Assembly: GCF_018967845.1 (NCBI RefSeq)
Contig: NZ_JAHLZZ010000001.1
Coordinates: forward strand, 3,534,001-3,598,000
From: Hymenobacter siberiensis
GTDB taxonomy: Bacteria; Bacteroidota; Bacteroidia; Cytophagales; Hymenobacteraceae
Direction of reading: 5' to 3'
Length of the DNA: 64,000 bases
Shown: in pieces, positions 16,220 through 24,249 of the stretch
Position numbering within the stretch: position 1 is the stretch's first letter
Layout of the letters: every line of letters begins with the position of its first letter
Translations under genes and position numbers: made by a program
The notes under the pieces: generated by a model
The model's input: only the letters and a program-made list of their open reading frames with translations
Told to the model about the DNA's origin: nothing
Database searches by the model: none

Positions 16220-17493
16220 ATCACCAAGAGTCGGCCGATGCCAGATTTCGGGTCAAAAAACAATAATGCCACTACGCCCGGGTCGCCGCCTGTGTGACCG
16301 ATGAAGCCGGTGTAACCGAAGCCCATGAAAACGCCCACGTTGTAGGATTCGCTGTAGGGGTTGCGCTCGTTGCGCTCCTCAAAGTTGCTGGCTGCCAGTT
16401 GGGGCCGGAACAATTCGCGGTAGCTCTCCGGCCGCAGCACGGTGCCCTGGCCTTGGTAGCCCCGAATCAGCTCGCGCAGATACTGGCTCATGTCGGCGAC
16501 GGACGAAAGGAAGCCGCCGTCGGGGTACGTGGCCTGCCCGTAGTAAGGCAGCGGTACGGTGGGGGATTGGTAAAGCCGCGAAACCTGGGAGAAAGCGACA
16601 TCGGCAAAGCGCCAGCCCGAATCTCGCATACGTAGCGGCTTGGTGATGTAGCGGGCCGTGAAGGCTGGAAACGGCTGCTTGCTGACCCGTTCCACCACGT
16701 ACGCCGCCAGGGCCGCGCCCACGTTGGAGTACTCGTAAAGTTCGCCGGGCCGGCGGGCGAAATAGCCCTTTGCCTGGTACCACTTGCCCTGCGGGGTCAG
16801 CACGTTTTGCAGAAACACCGGCAGGCTCACCGCCGAATCGGCGGGAATAAACGTCTGCATGTCCTCGAAGGCCATCGGCCCCTTTTCCTGCTGACCGGGC
16901 GTGAGGAAATAGTTATGGCTCAGGTAGAAGTCGTTGTCGCGGATGCTGGACGTGTGGGTGGCCAGGTGCCGGAGCGTAATCGGCACGTCAGGGAACGCTG
17001 GGTTGACGACCGGGAAGGGCAAATACTTGTTAACGGGGTCGTCCAAGGTGAGCAGGCCCTGTTCCTGCGCCTTGAGCAAGGCCAGACCCACCAGTGTCTT
17101 GGACACCGAGGCGACGCTTTGCACGGTGTGGATGCCGTAGGCTTTGCGGGCCTGCACATCGGCAAAGCCAAAGCCGTTCTGGTAGAGGACGCCTCGTCCA
17201 TTCACGACTGCCACCCCAAACCCGTTGAAATGACCTTGTCGTAGAATGGATTCCAACTCCGCCGTCAACGAGTCCACAACGGCCTCGCGCCTGACCTGCT
17301 GGGCTACTCCTTGTGTGGAAATGCCGAAAGCAAGGCAGAGTATTGAGGCAATAAGAATTCGGCGCATTAAGGAGATATCCTGGGAACAAGAGCAACGCTA
17401 CTGGCTAGCAACGACAGCAAATAAAGTACACATTCCTTGATGGGTGGGAACAGTGGTACTCCAGGTATGCTTCAGCCATACTCCAGCTATGCT

Positions 17494-17688
17494 CTAGCTA
17501 CGGTTAAGGGCGCGGGTCACTTCAGCTTCGGGCAAGTGGGTATACTGGCAGAACTCGGCAATGGAAACGTAGGCGCGGGCGGGCTTGGCGTAGTGGGCAC
17601 GGATGCGCTGCAGCAGGGCCCGGGCCGTGCTGTATTTGGTGCCGGTGACGGCGGCGGCTTCTTTGGGGTAGATGCAAACCTGCTGCAT
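17494..17688 (-). CDS. Small hypothetical protein, HTH-like
   Basis: This 64-aa protein starts at the internal ATG at 17688 (MQQVCIYPKEAAAV); the longer frame to 17760 adds residues that overlap the divergent lipoprotein start. Two segments, EAAAVTGTKYSTARALLQRI and ISIAEFCQYTHLPEAEV-like (as VSIAEFCQYTHLPEAEV), look like paired helix-turn-helix hairpins of a small DNA-binding or excisionase-like protein. It is divergent from the SNase gene. Function is not established. Confidence 0.6.
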   Translation of the reverse strand: MQQVCIYPKEAAAVTGTKYSTARALLQRIRAHYAKPARAYVSIAEFCQYTHLPEAEVTRALNRS

Positions 17689-17758
17689 AATGGGCTGGCA
17701 ATGCGTAAAACGGACATGCGAAGATACAACGCTTGCGGACCAGCCGTAGGTTCGTGGC

Positions 17759-18364
17759 ATGTTCTACTTCGCTACATTTTTTCGGGTCGCTTCTGCGCTG
17801 GCTGTTGGTTCCTGGCTGACGGGTTGTGCCGGATTGCGGAGTGACGAGCTGCCGATGTCCTCGTTTACAGCTCGTGCGGCGGCCGCTGCTGAAGCGGCCC
17901 GGGTGGTGCGGGTGATTGATGCCGATACGTACATCATGCTGAGCGGTGGGTCGACGTACCGGCTGCGGTTGCTGGGCGCGGACGCTCCGGAGCCGGACCA
18001 GGCGTTTGGACCGCAAGCGGCGGATTCGGTGGCTAAGCTGCTGCCGGTGGGCCGCGTGGTGCTGGTGGCCAAAGCCGGGATGGACCTGTACGGCCGGACG
18101 CTGGGCGCGGTGCTGCTGCCGACATCGACGGTGGCAGCTGCGGGGTGGCCGGTATCACTGGATTCGCTGCTGGTGGTGCGGGGGTGGGCGTGGGCCTACG
18201 ACCCCGACCGGCGGGTGGCAGGATGGGCGGTCCAGCAAGCTCAGGCGGCCCAGCGGGGCCGGGGCCTGTGGAAATGCGGGGACAGCCAAGCGGTTTCGCC
18301 GAAGTTGTGGCGGTCTTTCGATGCACGAAATAAGCGGCGTTACCTGGGCAGCTGCACCTGGTAA
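17759..18364 (+). CDS. Thermonuclease (SNase-like) family lipoprotein
   Basis: This 201-aa protein begins with a lipoprotein signal (lipobox WLTGC, about residues 19-23), followed by a staphylococcal-nuclease-type domain: VVRVIDADTYIML, RLRLLGADAPEPD, YGRTLGAVLL. The family cleaves DNA and RNA with Ca2+. The catalytic Arg-Glu-Arg set is only partly clear (R in RLRLLGA, E in APEPD, R in GRTLG). It is probably exported and membrane-anchored, with a scavenging or defence role. It is followed at 60 bp by a conserved Bacteroidetes gene. Confidence 0.83.
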   Translation: MFYFATFFRVASALAVGSWLTGCAGLRSDELPMSSFTARAAAAAEAARVVRVIDADTYIMLSGGSTYRLRLLGADAPEPDQAFGPQAADSVAKLLPVGRVVLVAKAGMDLYGRTLGAVLLPTSTVAAAGWPVSLDSLLVVRGWAWAYDPDRRVAGWAVQQAQAAQRGRGLWKCGDSQAVSPKLWRSFDARNKRRYLGSCTW

Positions 18365-18423
18365 CAAGGCCGGCTAATGCAAGTCAGCACAGTTCATTAT
18401 TCACTCCTCACCCCGATAACGTC

Positions 18424-19170
18424 ATGGCACGTCAGACAGGTATTTTGGGCATTCAGGGCACCGTGGGTGGCCTGGTGTTCAGCAAAAACGGCAACATCTC
18501 GCAGAAGCCGGCTAGTAACAAGGCCGCCTTTGCCAGTGCCCCGAGCCGGGCGCGAACGCGGGAAAACGCGGCTGAATTTGGGTTGGCCGCCAACTACAGC
18601 AAGTTGCTCCGCGACTCGCTACGGGTGGCCATTGCGGCCGCCAGCGACAGCCGGGTAACGTCGCGGCTCACGGCGAAAATGCGCGAAGTCATCGGCCTCG
18701 ATGACACGAACGACCGGGGGCAGCGCGTGTTTGACGCAACCAACTCGGCACCGCTGCTCGGCTTCAACTTCAACGCGGGGGCCGGCATCGGCCAGACCAT
18801 GTACTTCCCCTACGAGGTGACGGGAGCCGGTGCTGACGTGACGATGACGATTCCGGCGCTGAACCCGGCTTCGGATATCGCCGCCCCGCAAGGGACTACG
18901 CACTTTGAAGTGGTATTCGCCGCTTCGTCGCTGGACATGGAGATGCTGACCTACACGAATGCTGTAGTGGCCGCGCCGCTGGGCATCCTAGCGGTGAACA
19001 GTCTGGCACTTGCCAATCAGGCGGTGGTAGCCAGCTTCCCGGTGGCTCCTGCCGCAGCCAACCTGGTGGTGGGCGTGGTGGGCATCAACTTCTACCAGCA
19101 GGTGAACGGGAAGTTTTACGCGCTCAACAACAACAGCACCAACCCGCTGGCGATTGAGTACGTGGCCTAG
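18424..19170 (+). CDS. Conserved Bacteroidetes hypothetical protein (MARQxGI... family)
   Basis: This 248-aa protein belongs to a family I recognise from Bacteroidetes by its opening (MARQTGILGIQGTVGGLVF) and the segment SRARTRENAAEFGLAAN; no function is known to me. The C-terminal half is beta-rich (VTMTIPALNPASDIAAPQGT, FEVVFAASSLD), suggesting a beta-sandwich domain. It ends at a strong terminator and heads a cluster with two small paralogous genes. A structural or secreted-effector role cannot be decided from sequence. Confidence 0.75.
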   Translation: MARQTGILGIQGTVGGLVFSKNGNISQKPASNKAAFASAPSRARTRENAAEFGLAANYSKLLRDSLRVAIAAASDSRVTSRLTAKMREVIGLDDTNDRGQRVFDATNSAPLLGFNFNAGAGIGQTMYFPYEVTGAGADVTMTIPALNPASDIAAPQGTTHFEVVFAASSLDMEMLTYTNAVVAAPLGILAVNSLALANQAVVASFPVAPAAANLVVGVVGINFYQQVNGKFYALNNNSTNPLAIEYVA

Positions 19171-19193
19171 TCTTAGGCATCCTTGATATGTTA

Positions 19194-19228
19194 GGGCCGG
19201 CCGGCAGCGGCCGGCCCTTTCTTTTTTT
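19194..19228 (+). terminator. Rho-independent terminator
   Basis: GGGCCGGCCG (19194-19203) pairs perfectly with CGGCCGGCCC (19208-19217) around a GCAG loop, followed by TTTCTTTTTTT. It lies 24 bp after the stop codon of the 248-aa gene. Confidence 0.9.
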
Positions 19229-19257
19229 ACTTCGTCCCTTCAACCCCTCTTTTGACA

Positions 19258-19602
19258 ATGGCACTTACTGTTTATCAACTGCAATACAAGCGGCGCATGA
19301 AAAAGGCGCTGGCTTTGCGGGCTCGCGCCGACCGCCGCGCCCGCGCCCTGACGGCCCGGCTGGTGGCAACCCTGGCCGATGGGACCACGGCCGCCGCGCA
19401 TATTGGCCGCCTGAATACGCTATATGGCATGACCGTGAGTACGCGCACGGGTTTGCTGAACGGATTCTCAACGGCTGGCACGTCGGCCGGGCTGACGAGC
19501 GTGGCGGCGGCCAGCCTGGACGGTACGCCGGCCGTTGTGTACGTGAACATCGCCAACGGCAACGGCGGGGCCGGGCTGGCGGGTGATGCCGACCTGGATT
19601 AA
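19258..19602 (+). CDS. Small hypothetical protein, paralogue of next gene
   Basis: This 114-aa protein starts MALTVYQLQYKRRMKKAL, continues with a basic helical stretch (RARADRRARALTARL) and ends with a beta-rich, glycine-rich tail (YVNIANGNGGAGLAGDADLD). The ATG at 19258 is chosen over an upstream TTG because it aligns with the paralogue at 19630. No signal peptide, membrane segment or known domain is visible. Function is unknown. Confidence 0.7.
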   Translation: MALTVYQLQYKRRMKKALALRARADRRARALTARLVATLADGTTAAAHIGRLNTLYGMTVSTRTGLLNGFSTAGTSAGLTSVAAASLDGTPAVVYVNIANGNGGAGLAGDADLD

Positions 19603-19629
19603 TCTTTCACCTTTTTAAAAATGATAATT

Positions 19630-19977
19630 ATGGCTACTCTGACGGCTTATCAGCTGCAACACCGCCGGCGTATGAAGCGGGCTATCAAGCTGCGGGCAGA
19701 TGCCGACCGTAAGGTCCGGCGCTACACCGAGCAGCTGCAGGCAGCGATGGCGGCCGGGGACGCGGCGGCGCGGGTGTGCGACGAACTCAACCGGGTGTAC
19801 AATCAGGACATCAGCACCGAAACCATTTTGGTGCATACGGCCCTGGAAAATGCTTTTCAGGAAAACGTACAAAATATGCTTATGGACAGTGGGCCCGGTG
19901 AGGAAGTACTGTTGCTGGTGACGGTGCCCGATACCAACGGCGGTGCGGTGCTCCCGGCCAACGCCTTGCTGGATTAG
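19630..19977 (+). CDS. Small hypothetical protein, paralogue of previous gene
   Basis: This 115-aa protein shares the YQLQxRRRMK opening, the charged helix (LRADADRKVRRYTEQL) and the ending (LLVTVPDTNGGAVLPANALLD-like, last residues PANALLD) with the gene at 19258. An in-frame ATG at 19621 is possible but the 19630 start matches the paralogue. The tandem arrangement suggests duplication. Function is unknown. Confidence 0.7.
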   Translation: MATLTAYQLQHRRRMKRAIKLRADADRKVRRYTEQLQAAMAAGDAAARVCDELNRVYNQDISTETILVHTALENAFQENVQNMLMDSGPGEEVLLLVTVPDTNGGAVLPANALLD

Positions 19978-20023
19978 CTGCGCAGACAGTTTTGCGGCAC
20001 CAAAAGCCCGGCTCCAGATAATG

Positions 20024-20191
20024 GGCTTGTCCTTACCCAAATCTTTTCCGACTTCCCCGAGGTAACGCCAAGTCTTTTTTTTTGCTGGCTGTCCCCGCTT
20101 GAAAAGTGGTAAGCCGGATAGGCAACCGCGCAAGAACGCCCTTCCAGCCAGATGGCCGGAAGGGCGTTTGAGTTTTGGGTAAGGACAAGCC
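20024..20191 (+). repeat. 168-bp TIR repeat, copy A
   Basis: Terminal inverted repeats GGCTTGTCCTTACCCAAA and its complement bound a core that includes a hairpin (ACGCCCTTCC...GGAAGGGCGT, 20138-20168). A related copy in inverse orientation occurs at 20904-21068. There is no ORF. It looks like a MITE or a mobile terminator-like repeat. Confidence 0.7.
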
Positions 20192-20221
20192 AGCTACTGG
20201 CGGGGCTTTTTCGTACCTCTT

Positions 20222-20404
20222 ATGAGCAAAAGCGAAACCTGGCTTGTTAACGTTCAGAAGCGCAACGAACGCATCCGCAATGCCTTTCATCCGCGCTTTA
20301 CTTACAAGCCGCGGCCACTACTTCACAGCCGCGAGTGCGCCATCGCGCACCTGGCCGAAGAGTTTTTCCTGAGTATAGCCCGCATTGAGGATATTGTAGA
20401 ATAA
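20222..20404 (+). CDS. Small hypothetical protein
   Basis: This 60-aa basic protein (MSKSETWLVNVQKRNERIRN) ends in a helical segment (AHLAEEFFLSIARIEDIVE) that resembles a small helix-turn-helix of the kind found in phage regulatory proteins. It lies between the two 165-bp repeats and 50 bp before the next gene, which is AT-richer than the host. Function is not known. Confidence 0.5.
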   Translation: MSKSETWLVNVQKRNERIRNAFHPRFTYKPRPLLHSRECAIAHLAEEFFLSIARIEDIVE

Positions 20405-20455
20405 AGCAGAAAATATAACTGTACATTCGTTTTGAACAAACAAGCCCCACATTAC

Positions 20456-20866
20456 ATGTCTACTGACCTCAGCAATCTCCTTCCATTAGTACCGATAGTG
20501 CCAGAGACAACTAATTGGCCTTCTGTTGCGCGAAAAGCCTTACAAACGAAGGCAAGAAAGGGCCAACTTGAAGAACAAATTAATCTATATCTTCAAACAC
20601 TCAAAAATCTCCAGGCATTTTCGAGCAATGACTTCGTGCGCTTCGCCAAGGTAAACGAGCTAACAGAAGCCGTCGCCGCATGCGATAGTGAACTTAAAAA
20701 CGTTATGCGGCAATTCTTGGTTTTGATTCCGTTTAGCGTGATAAAAATCATGCGTGAGCATAGTCAGCCGCTTCGTCTAGAAGACAATGACGGCGCAATG
20801 GATGTATTTTATGATGACGAACAACTCGGATTTGATGTTAAGCCAGTTGGGCAATCATCCTACTAA
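20456..20866 (+). CDS. Hypothetical protein, AT-richer than host
   Basis: This 136-aa protein has no recognised domain. Residues about 28-65 are helical and may form a coiled coil (QTKARKGQLEEQINLYLQTL), and the tail is acidic (EDNDGAMDVFYDDEQLG). The ATG at 20456 is preferred to the TTG at 20432. Codon use is less GC-rich than in the flanking genes, suggesting recent acquisition. It is enclosed by the inverted repeat pair at 20024 and 20904. Confidence 0.6.
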   Translation: MSTDLSNLLPLVPIVPETTNWPSVARKALQTKARKGQLEEQINLYLQTLKNLQAFSSNDFVRFAKVNELTEAVAACDSELKNVMRQFLVLIPFSVIKIMREHSQPLRLEDNDGAMDVFYDDEQLGFDVKPVGQSSY

Positions 20867-20903
20867 CAAATAAATTAAAAAAGCCTCGCCAGCACACAGC
20901 AGC

Positions 20904-21068
20904 TTGTCCTTATCCAAAACTCAAACGCCCTTCCGGCCGTGTGGCTGGAAGGGCGTTTTTGTGCGATTATTGGGTTTGCCGCTTTTCGGGCGCAGCCAGC
21001 CAGCCAGCCAGCCCAAAAGGGCCTTGGCATTGCCTCGGGGAAGCTGGAAAAGATTTGGGTAAGGACAA
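20904..21068 (-). repeat. 165-bp TIR repeat, copy B (inverted relative to copy A)
   Basis: Ends TTGTCCTTATCC and GGGTAAGGACAA match copy A at 20024. Read on the minus strand, the sequence ACCCAAATCTTTTCC...CTTCCCCGAGG and the ACGCCCTTCC hairpin match copy A in order. The motif CCAGATAATGGG lies beside both copies in the same orientation (20013 and 21071). Confidence 0.7.
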
Positions 21069-21129
21069 TCTCCAGATAATGGGGCCGGCCTTTTTGCTTG
21101 TTGCGGAATTGGAAAAGCCAGTATGTTGG

Positions 21130-22551
21130 CTACTGGCCCACCACCAGCTTACGGTACACGGGCGCACCGGTGGCGAGAACGCGCACGGTGTAGAGGCCGG
21201 CGGCTAGGCCCTGGGTGGGCACGTCGAGCGTGTGCGGGCCGGCGGGCTGTGGCTGGCCAGCGGCCAGGGTGAGGACGGGACGACCGAGCGCGTCGAGTAG
21301 TTCGGCACTGACGGTGGTAGCGGTGGGCAAGAAGTAGGACAGGGTGACGGGGCGGCCGGCATCGGCAGGGTTAGGAAATACGTCGAGCTGCAACGCCACG
21401 GTGGCGGGCTGGGTGGCCAGGGCCCCCGAGCGGGTGTACCAGATGGGCGAGGTGATGATGCGGTCGCCGTCGGTTTGGGTGATGAGGGCGTAATAGTAGG
21501 CGGTGCCGATGGCGGCGGGGTCGTTGTAGCTGAGAGCGACGGCACCGGGGGTGGCGGTGGCGACCTGCACGGGCTGGGTACTGGAACCGGGGACGCCGCG
21601 CATCAGGGTGATGCTGGCGGCGGGCTCGTTGTCGGCGTCGGCGTAGCTCACAGTGAGGGCCGCGGCGGCCGGGCTAGTTAGGATGCTACCCATTGGCTGG
21701 GTGTTGCAGGTAAGGGAAACCTGCGCGTTCCAGTCATCAGACGCATAGAAGCGGCGGGCGCGTAGCGCGGTCAGGAGGTTGGCTTCGGTGAGCGTGGGGG
21801 CCAGCACGACCAGGCGGGCATTGGTTGTGCGGCCGAAGGTGGTCAGGTGGTTGTCGTGGTCGAGCGAAATGCCCACATGGTAGCCTCGTGCCAGCATGGC
21901 TCGGTAAACGCTTTCGTAGTTGCCGGTGCTAGGATTGGAGTAGGTAACGTTGGGAGACGTAGCCGGGCCGCTGCGAAAGGGGGTGCCGACGATGGCGCTG
22001 TCGGCGGTGGGGCTGAAAGTGGCGGTGCCGGCTAGGTTACCGTAATCACCGGACTGTGGATGAGCGAAGATGACAAACGCACCCGTCACCTTATTGATTT
22101 TCCGCATCAGTGCCTGGTAGTCGTTGCGGGCTACGAACTCGTCGTAGTTGCCGGATTCCCACCCGTAGAGCTTGTTGACGCCGTAAACCAGCATGTGGCC
22201 GCCGCCGGAAATCACGCCCCACTCGGTGCCGTGCAGGGCCACGAACGCGGGTGTGGTGGACTGGGTAGCCTGCGCCCGGCCACGGGCGTAATCGACCAGA
22301 CGCATCCCGGCCTGGCTGTGGTTGTGCTCGGAGATACCAAGAAAATCGAAATGCTGGCTGGCGGCGGCAAACTGGTAGCTCAGCAGCGGGGTGCTGCGGC
22401 CGGAAGCTACGGAGTCCTGGTTTCCGTCGGAGTAGCCGGTGTGGGCGTGCAGGTTGCCGTAATAGAATTGGTACGTGACCGGGGCTTGGGCCTGGGCGGC
22501 TCCGGTGACCAGGAGCAAGCTGCTGGTGAGGACAGTAAAAATTTTTCGCAT
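21130..22551 (-). CDS. T9SS-exported PHP-domain phosphoesterase-like protein
   Basis: This 473-aa secreted protein has a signal peptide ending in GAAQAQA; the ATG at 22551 is chosen because the signal peptide begins there. A PHP-type metal-dependent phosphoesterase domain follows: GNLHAHTGYSDG, FLGISEHNHSQAG, ALHGTEWG and SLDHDNH, which carry the usual metal-binding histidines and acids. A short linker leads to a C-terminal T9SS sorting domain (LDVFPNPADAGRPVTL, ending VYRKLVVGQ). It is probably cell-surface attached and hydrolyses a phosphoester; the substrate is unknown. Confidence 0.88.
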   Translation of the reverse strand: MRKIFTVLTSSLLLVTGAAQAQAPVTYQFYYGNLHAHTGYSDGNQDSVASGRSTPLLSYQFAAASQHFDFLGISEHNHSQAGMRLVDYARGRAQATQSTTPAFVALHGTEWGVISGGGHMLVYGVNKLYGWESGNYDEFVARNDYQALMRKINKVTGAFVIFAHPQSGDYGNLAGTATFSPTADSAIVGTPFRSGPATSPNVTYSNPSTGNYESVYRAMLARGYHVGISLDHDNHLTTFGRTTNARLVVLAPTLTEANLLTALRARRFYASDDWNAQVSLTCNTQPMGSILTSPAAAALTVSYADADNEPAASITLMRGVPGSSTQPVQVATATPGAVALSYNDPAAIGTAYYYALITQTDGDRIITSPIWYTRSGALATQPATVALQLDVFPNPADAGRPVTLSYFLPTATTVSAELLDALGRPVLTLAAGQPQPAGPHTLDVPTQGLAAGLYTVRVLATGAPVYRKLVVGQ

Positions 22552-22658
22552 CGGAGTTGATAAGGTAGCTACAAAGGTCGGCAACGGCGGTGCAAAAATG
22601 TTTTTGTGGGTGTACTAATTGTGAAGAGCGTGTTACGTCCCGGTATAATTAGGGCAGC

Positions 22659-22687
22659 AAAAAGCCCCAATGTTTTAGCGTTGGGGC
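22659..22687 (-). terminator. Rho-independent terminator of the YegP-like gene
   Basis: On the minus strand GCCCCAA (22681-22687 side) pairs with TTGGGGC (22664-22670 side) around a 10-nt loop, followed by five T (22659-22663). It lies about 40 bp past the stop of the YegP-like gene. Confidence 0.75.
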
Positions 22688-22728
22688 GGGGTCTGGCAAT
22701 AATCAGAATATGGAGGAAATGGACTACG

Positions 22729-23049
22729 TTAGCTCAGGTCCTGTGTGGGGGCCTCGGGTGCTTCCTGCAGCACGACCTGTATGCCGTGGTCGCGGGACTG
22801 GGCGGTGGTGTACTTCTCGCTGCGGCCAATAATTTCGCCGTTGGCGGCGACGTGATTGAAGCCGTACTGGCCGGATTCTAAAAAGGATTGAAAGCGATGG
22901 GGCTGGCAATTGGCTTGCACGGCCTGGATGCCGTTTTCACAACTGGCTTTGGCCGTGTAGCCTTCGCCGGATTGGACAATTTCGCCGTTGTCGGCGCGCA
23001 GGTGGTACCAGTACTGGCCGCTGCTCTGGAAGATTTGGAAGGTTGCCAT
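22729..23049 (-). CDS. YegP-like (DUF1508/UPF0339) protein
   Basis: This 106-aa cytoplasmic protein contains two tandem DUF1508 repeats of about 45 residues: FQIFQSSGQYWYHLRADNGE...YTAKASCENGI and FQSFLESGQYGFNHVAANGE...YTTAQSRDHGI. The family is widespread and of uncertain function. Length and domain order are standard. It forms a leftward pair with the next gene (23088-23525) and is followed by a terminator. Confidence 0.88.
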   Translation of the reverse strand: MATFQIFQSSGQYWYHLRADNGEIVQSGEGYTAKASCENGIQAVQANCQPHRFQSFLESGQYGFNHVAANGEIIGRSEKYTTAQSRDHGIQVVLQEAPEAPTQDLS

Positions 23050-23087
23050 GAGGGGAAAATGAAGGTAGTGCGGTGAATGATGATGCG

Positions 23088-23525
23088 TTAGGCGGCTTGT
23101 AACTCTTCCTCGCGGTAGCAGTCCCAGTAGCCGTTATCGAGGTAGTAGACGTTGATGCGCTGCACCAGGCCAGTGGCGGGGTGGCGCTCCTTATGCTGGC
23201 CGCGCCAAGTGATGGCGGCGGAGGCGCTGTATGCGGGCTGCACGCGGTGGCCGATGGCGAAGGCAAAGGTGGCCGTCGGGGCCGGCGGTGGCGTGGTGGG
23301 GGTATCGTATTCGGGCTCGGCGGTAGCTGTTGGGATAGCGGCAACTTCGCAGGCCTGCTCGTGCCAGGCCAGGAGGTCGTGACAGACGGGACATAGGCCA
23401 GCAACGGTTTCGGCTTCGTAGTCGGGGCTCAAGTCGTTGGAATAGGAGTCGGTATCACCGTCTTGCTCTTGAGCTGGCACAGGGTCTAGGGTCACGGTGC
23501 GGGTGGCGCTTTTAGATACTTTCAT
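23088..23525 (-). CDS. Hypothetical protein
   Basis: This 145-aa protein starts at the ATG at 23525 (MKVSKSATRTVTL). It has an acidic N-terminal part and a possible metal site (LCPVCHDLLAWHEQAC), then a proline-rich linker (TPTTPPPAPTA). The C-terminal half resembles a small beta-barrel found in phage-type proteins (FAIGHRVQPAYSASAAITW, RINVYYLDNGYWDCYREEEL). It is 38 bp upstream of the YegP-like gene in the same direction and divergent from umuD. Function is unknown. Confidence 0.65.
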   Translation of the reverse strand: MKVSKSATRTVTLDPVPAQEQDGDTDSYSNDLSPDYEAETVAGLCPVCHDLLAWHEQACEVAAIPTATAEPEYDTPTTPPPAPTATFAFAIGHRVQPAYSASAAITWRGQHKERHPATGLVQRINVYYLDNGYWDCYREEELQAA

Positions 23526-23701
23526 AAGGATAGGCAATGCGGTAACAAGCGAAAAACACTGCTAATCTAGCTAGTGACCTTTGCGAATACAAACTTGTGC
23601 TTCCTAATCATTACATTTTTTATCAACTACAATACCACTATATTATCAGGATATTACACGGATGGTAGAAAAGTTTTCAGGCTGAGCATCAGCACACAGC
23701 A

Positions 23702-23739
23702 CTAATTTTATTAGCGGAAATATAAACTAATGACATTAG
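23702..23739 (+). promoter_or_regulatory. Two palindromic operator-like sites upstream of umuD
   Basis: CTAAT-TTT-ATTAG (23702-23714) and CTAAT-GAC-ATTAG (23727-23739) are identical perfect 13-bp palindromes, 25 bp apart centre to centre and 41 bp before the umuD start. A half-conserved version (CTAAT-CTA-GCTAG) occurs at 23562-23574 near the divergent gene. They are likely binding sites for a dimeric repressor, possibly of the LexA/S24 type, controlling umuDC. Confidence 0.6.
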
Positions 23740-23779
23740 CAGTCGTTTATTTGAGGGCTCCATTTATCGTTATCCCCCT

Positions 23780-24247
23780 ATGCACGATGTACTGCTAATT
23801 CCGGTGTTAGAAGCACCGATGGAAGCTTATTTGCCGGTGTTCAGCTGCCGGGTGCCGGCGGGGTTCCCTTCGCCGGCCACCGATGAGCTGGAAGGGCTGT
23901 TCGACCTGAACAGGCTGCTGTTCCGGCACCCGGACGCCACGTACTTGGTGCGGGTGTCGGGTGAGTCGATGAGCGGGGCCGAGATTCATGCCGGCGACCT
24001 GCTGGCGGTGGATAAGCACCTGGAGGCCGACCATGGGCATATCGTGGTGGCGGTGGTGGATGGCGACTGCACGGTGAAACGATTGGAGCGTCGGGGGGAA
24101 TCGTGGTGGCTGGTACCGTCTAATCCGGCCTTTGAGCCCTACCCTATTCGGACTGGGGAGGAACTGCACATCTGGGGCGTTGTGACGCATGTGGTGCATG
24201 AGCTGCTGCCGGGCCGGTTAACGGCGCTGCTGCGCAGCCGCGACTAG
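23780..24247 (+). CDS. umuD: UmuD-like SOS mutagenesis protease (S24/LexA family)
   Basis: This 155-aa protein is a UmuD homologue, which self-cleaves after DNA damage to form UmuD' and activates polymerase V. The Ser nucleophile is in RVSGESMSGAEI and the Lys general base in GDCTVKRLER. The probable autocleavage site is the Ala-Gly in RVPAGFPSPA, near the N-terminus as in UmuD. It is separated from umuC by 2 bp, giving a coupled operon. Two palindromic sites lie upstream. Confidence 0.92.
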   Translation: MHDVLLIPVLEAPMEAYLPVFSCRVPAGFPSPATDELEGLFDLNRLLFRHPDATYLVRVSGESMSGAEIHAGDLLAVDKHLEADHGHIVVAVVDGDCTVKRLERRGESWWLVPSNPAFEPYPIRTGEELHIWGVVTHVVHELLPGRLTALLRSRD

Positions 24248-24249
24248 CG

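Larger units (their letters stand above)
15211..17367 (-). pseudogene. Serine hydrolase (beta-lactamase/PBP4* family) split by an IS
   Basis: The gene encodes a secreted class C beta-lactamase-like hydrolase with signal peptide, SxxK (QSVASVSKTLV), YxN (LYEYSNVG) and HTG (GFIGHTGGDPG). It is interrupted at its C-terminus by the IS at 15305-16219. Removing the IS and one ATC repeat restores the frame: ...RLLVM joins NTSHSTRAGEVAMYKIW... and ends ...YQHRVGI at a TGA (15211-15213). The present product would run into the IS and end in KLFRKSAFD, losing about 32 native residues beyond all three catalytic motifs, so some activity may remain. Confidence 0.9.
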
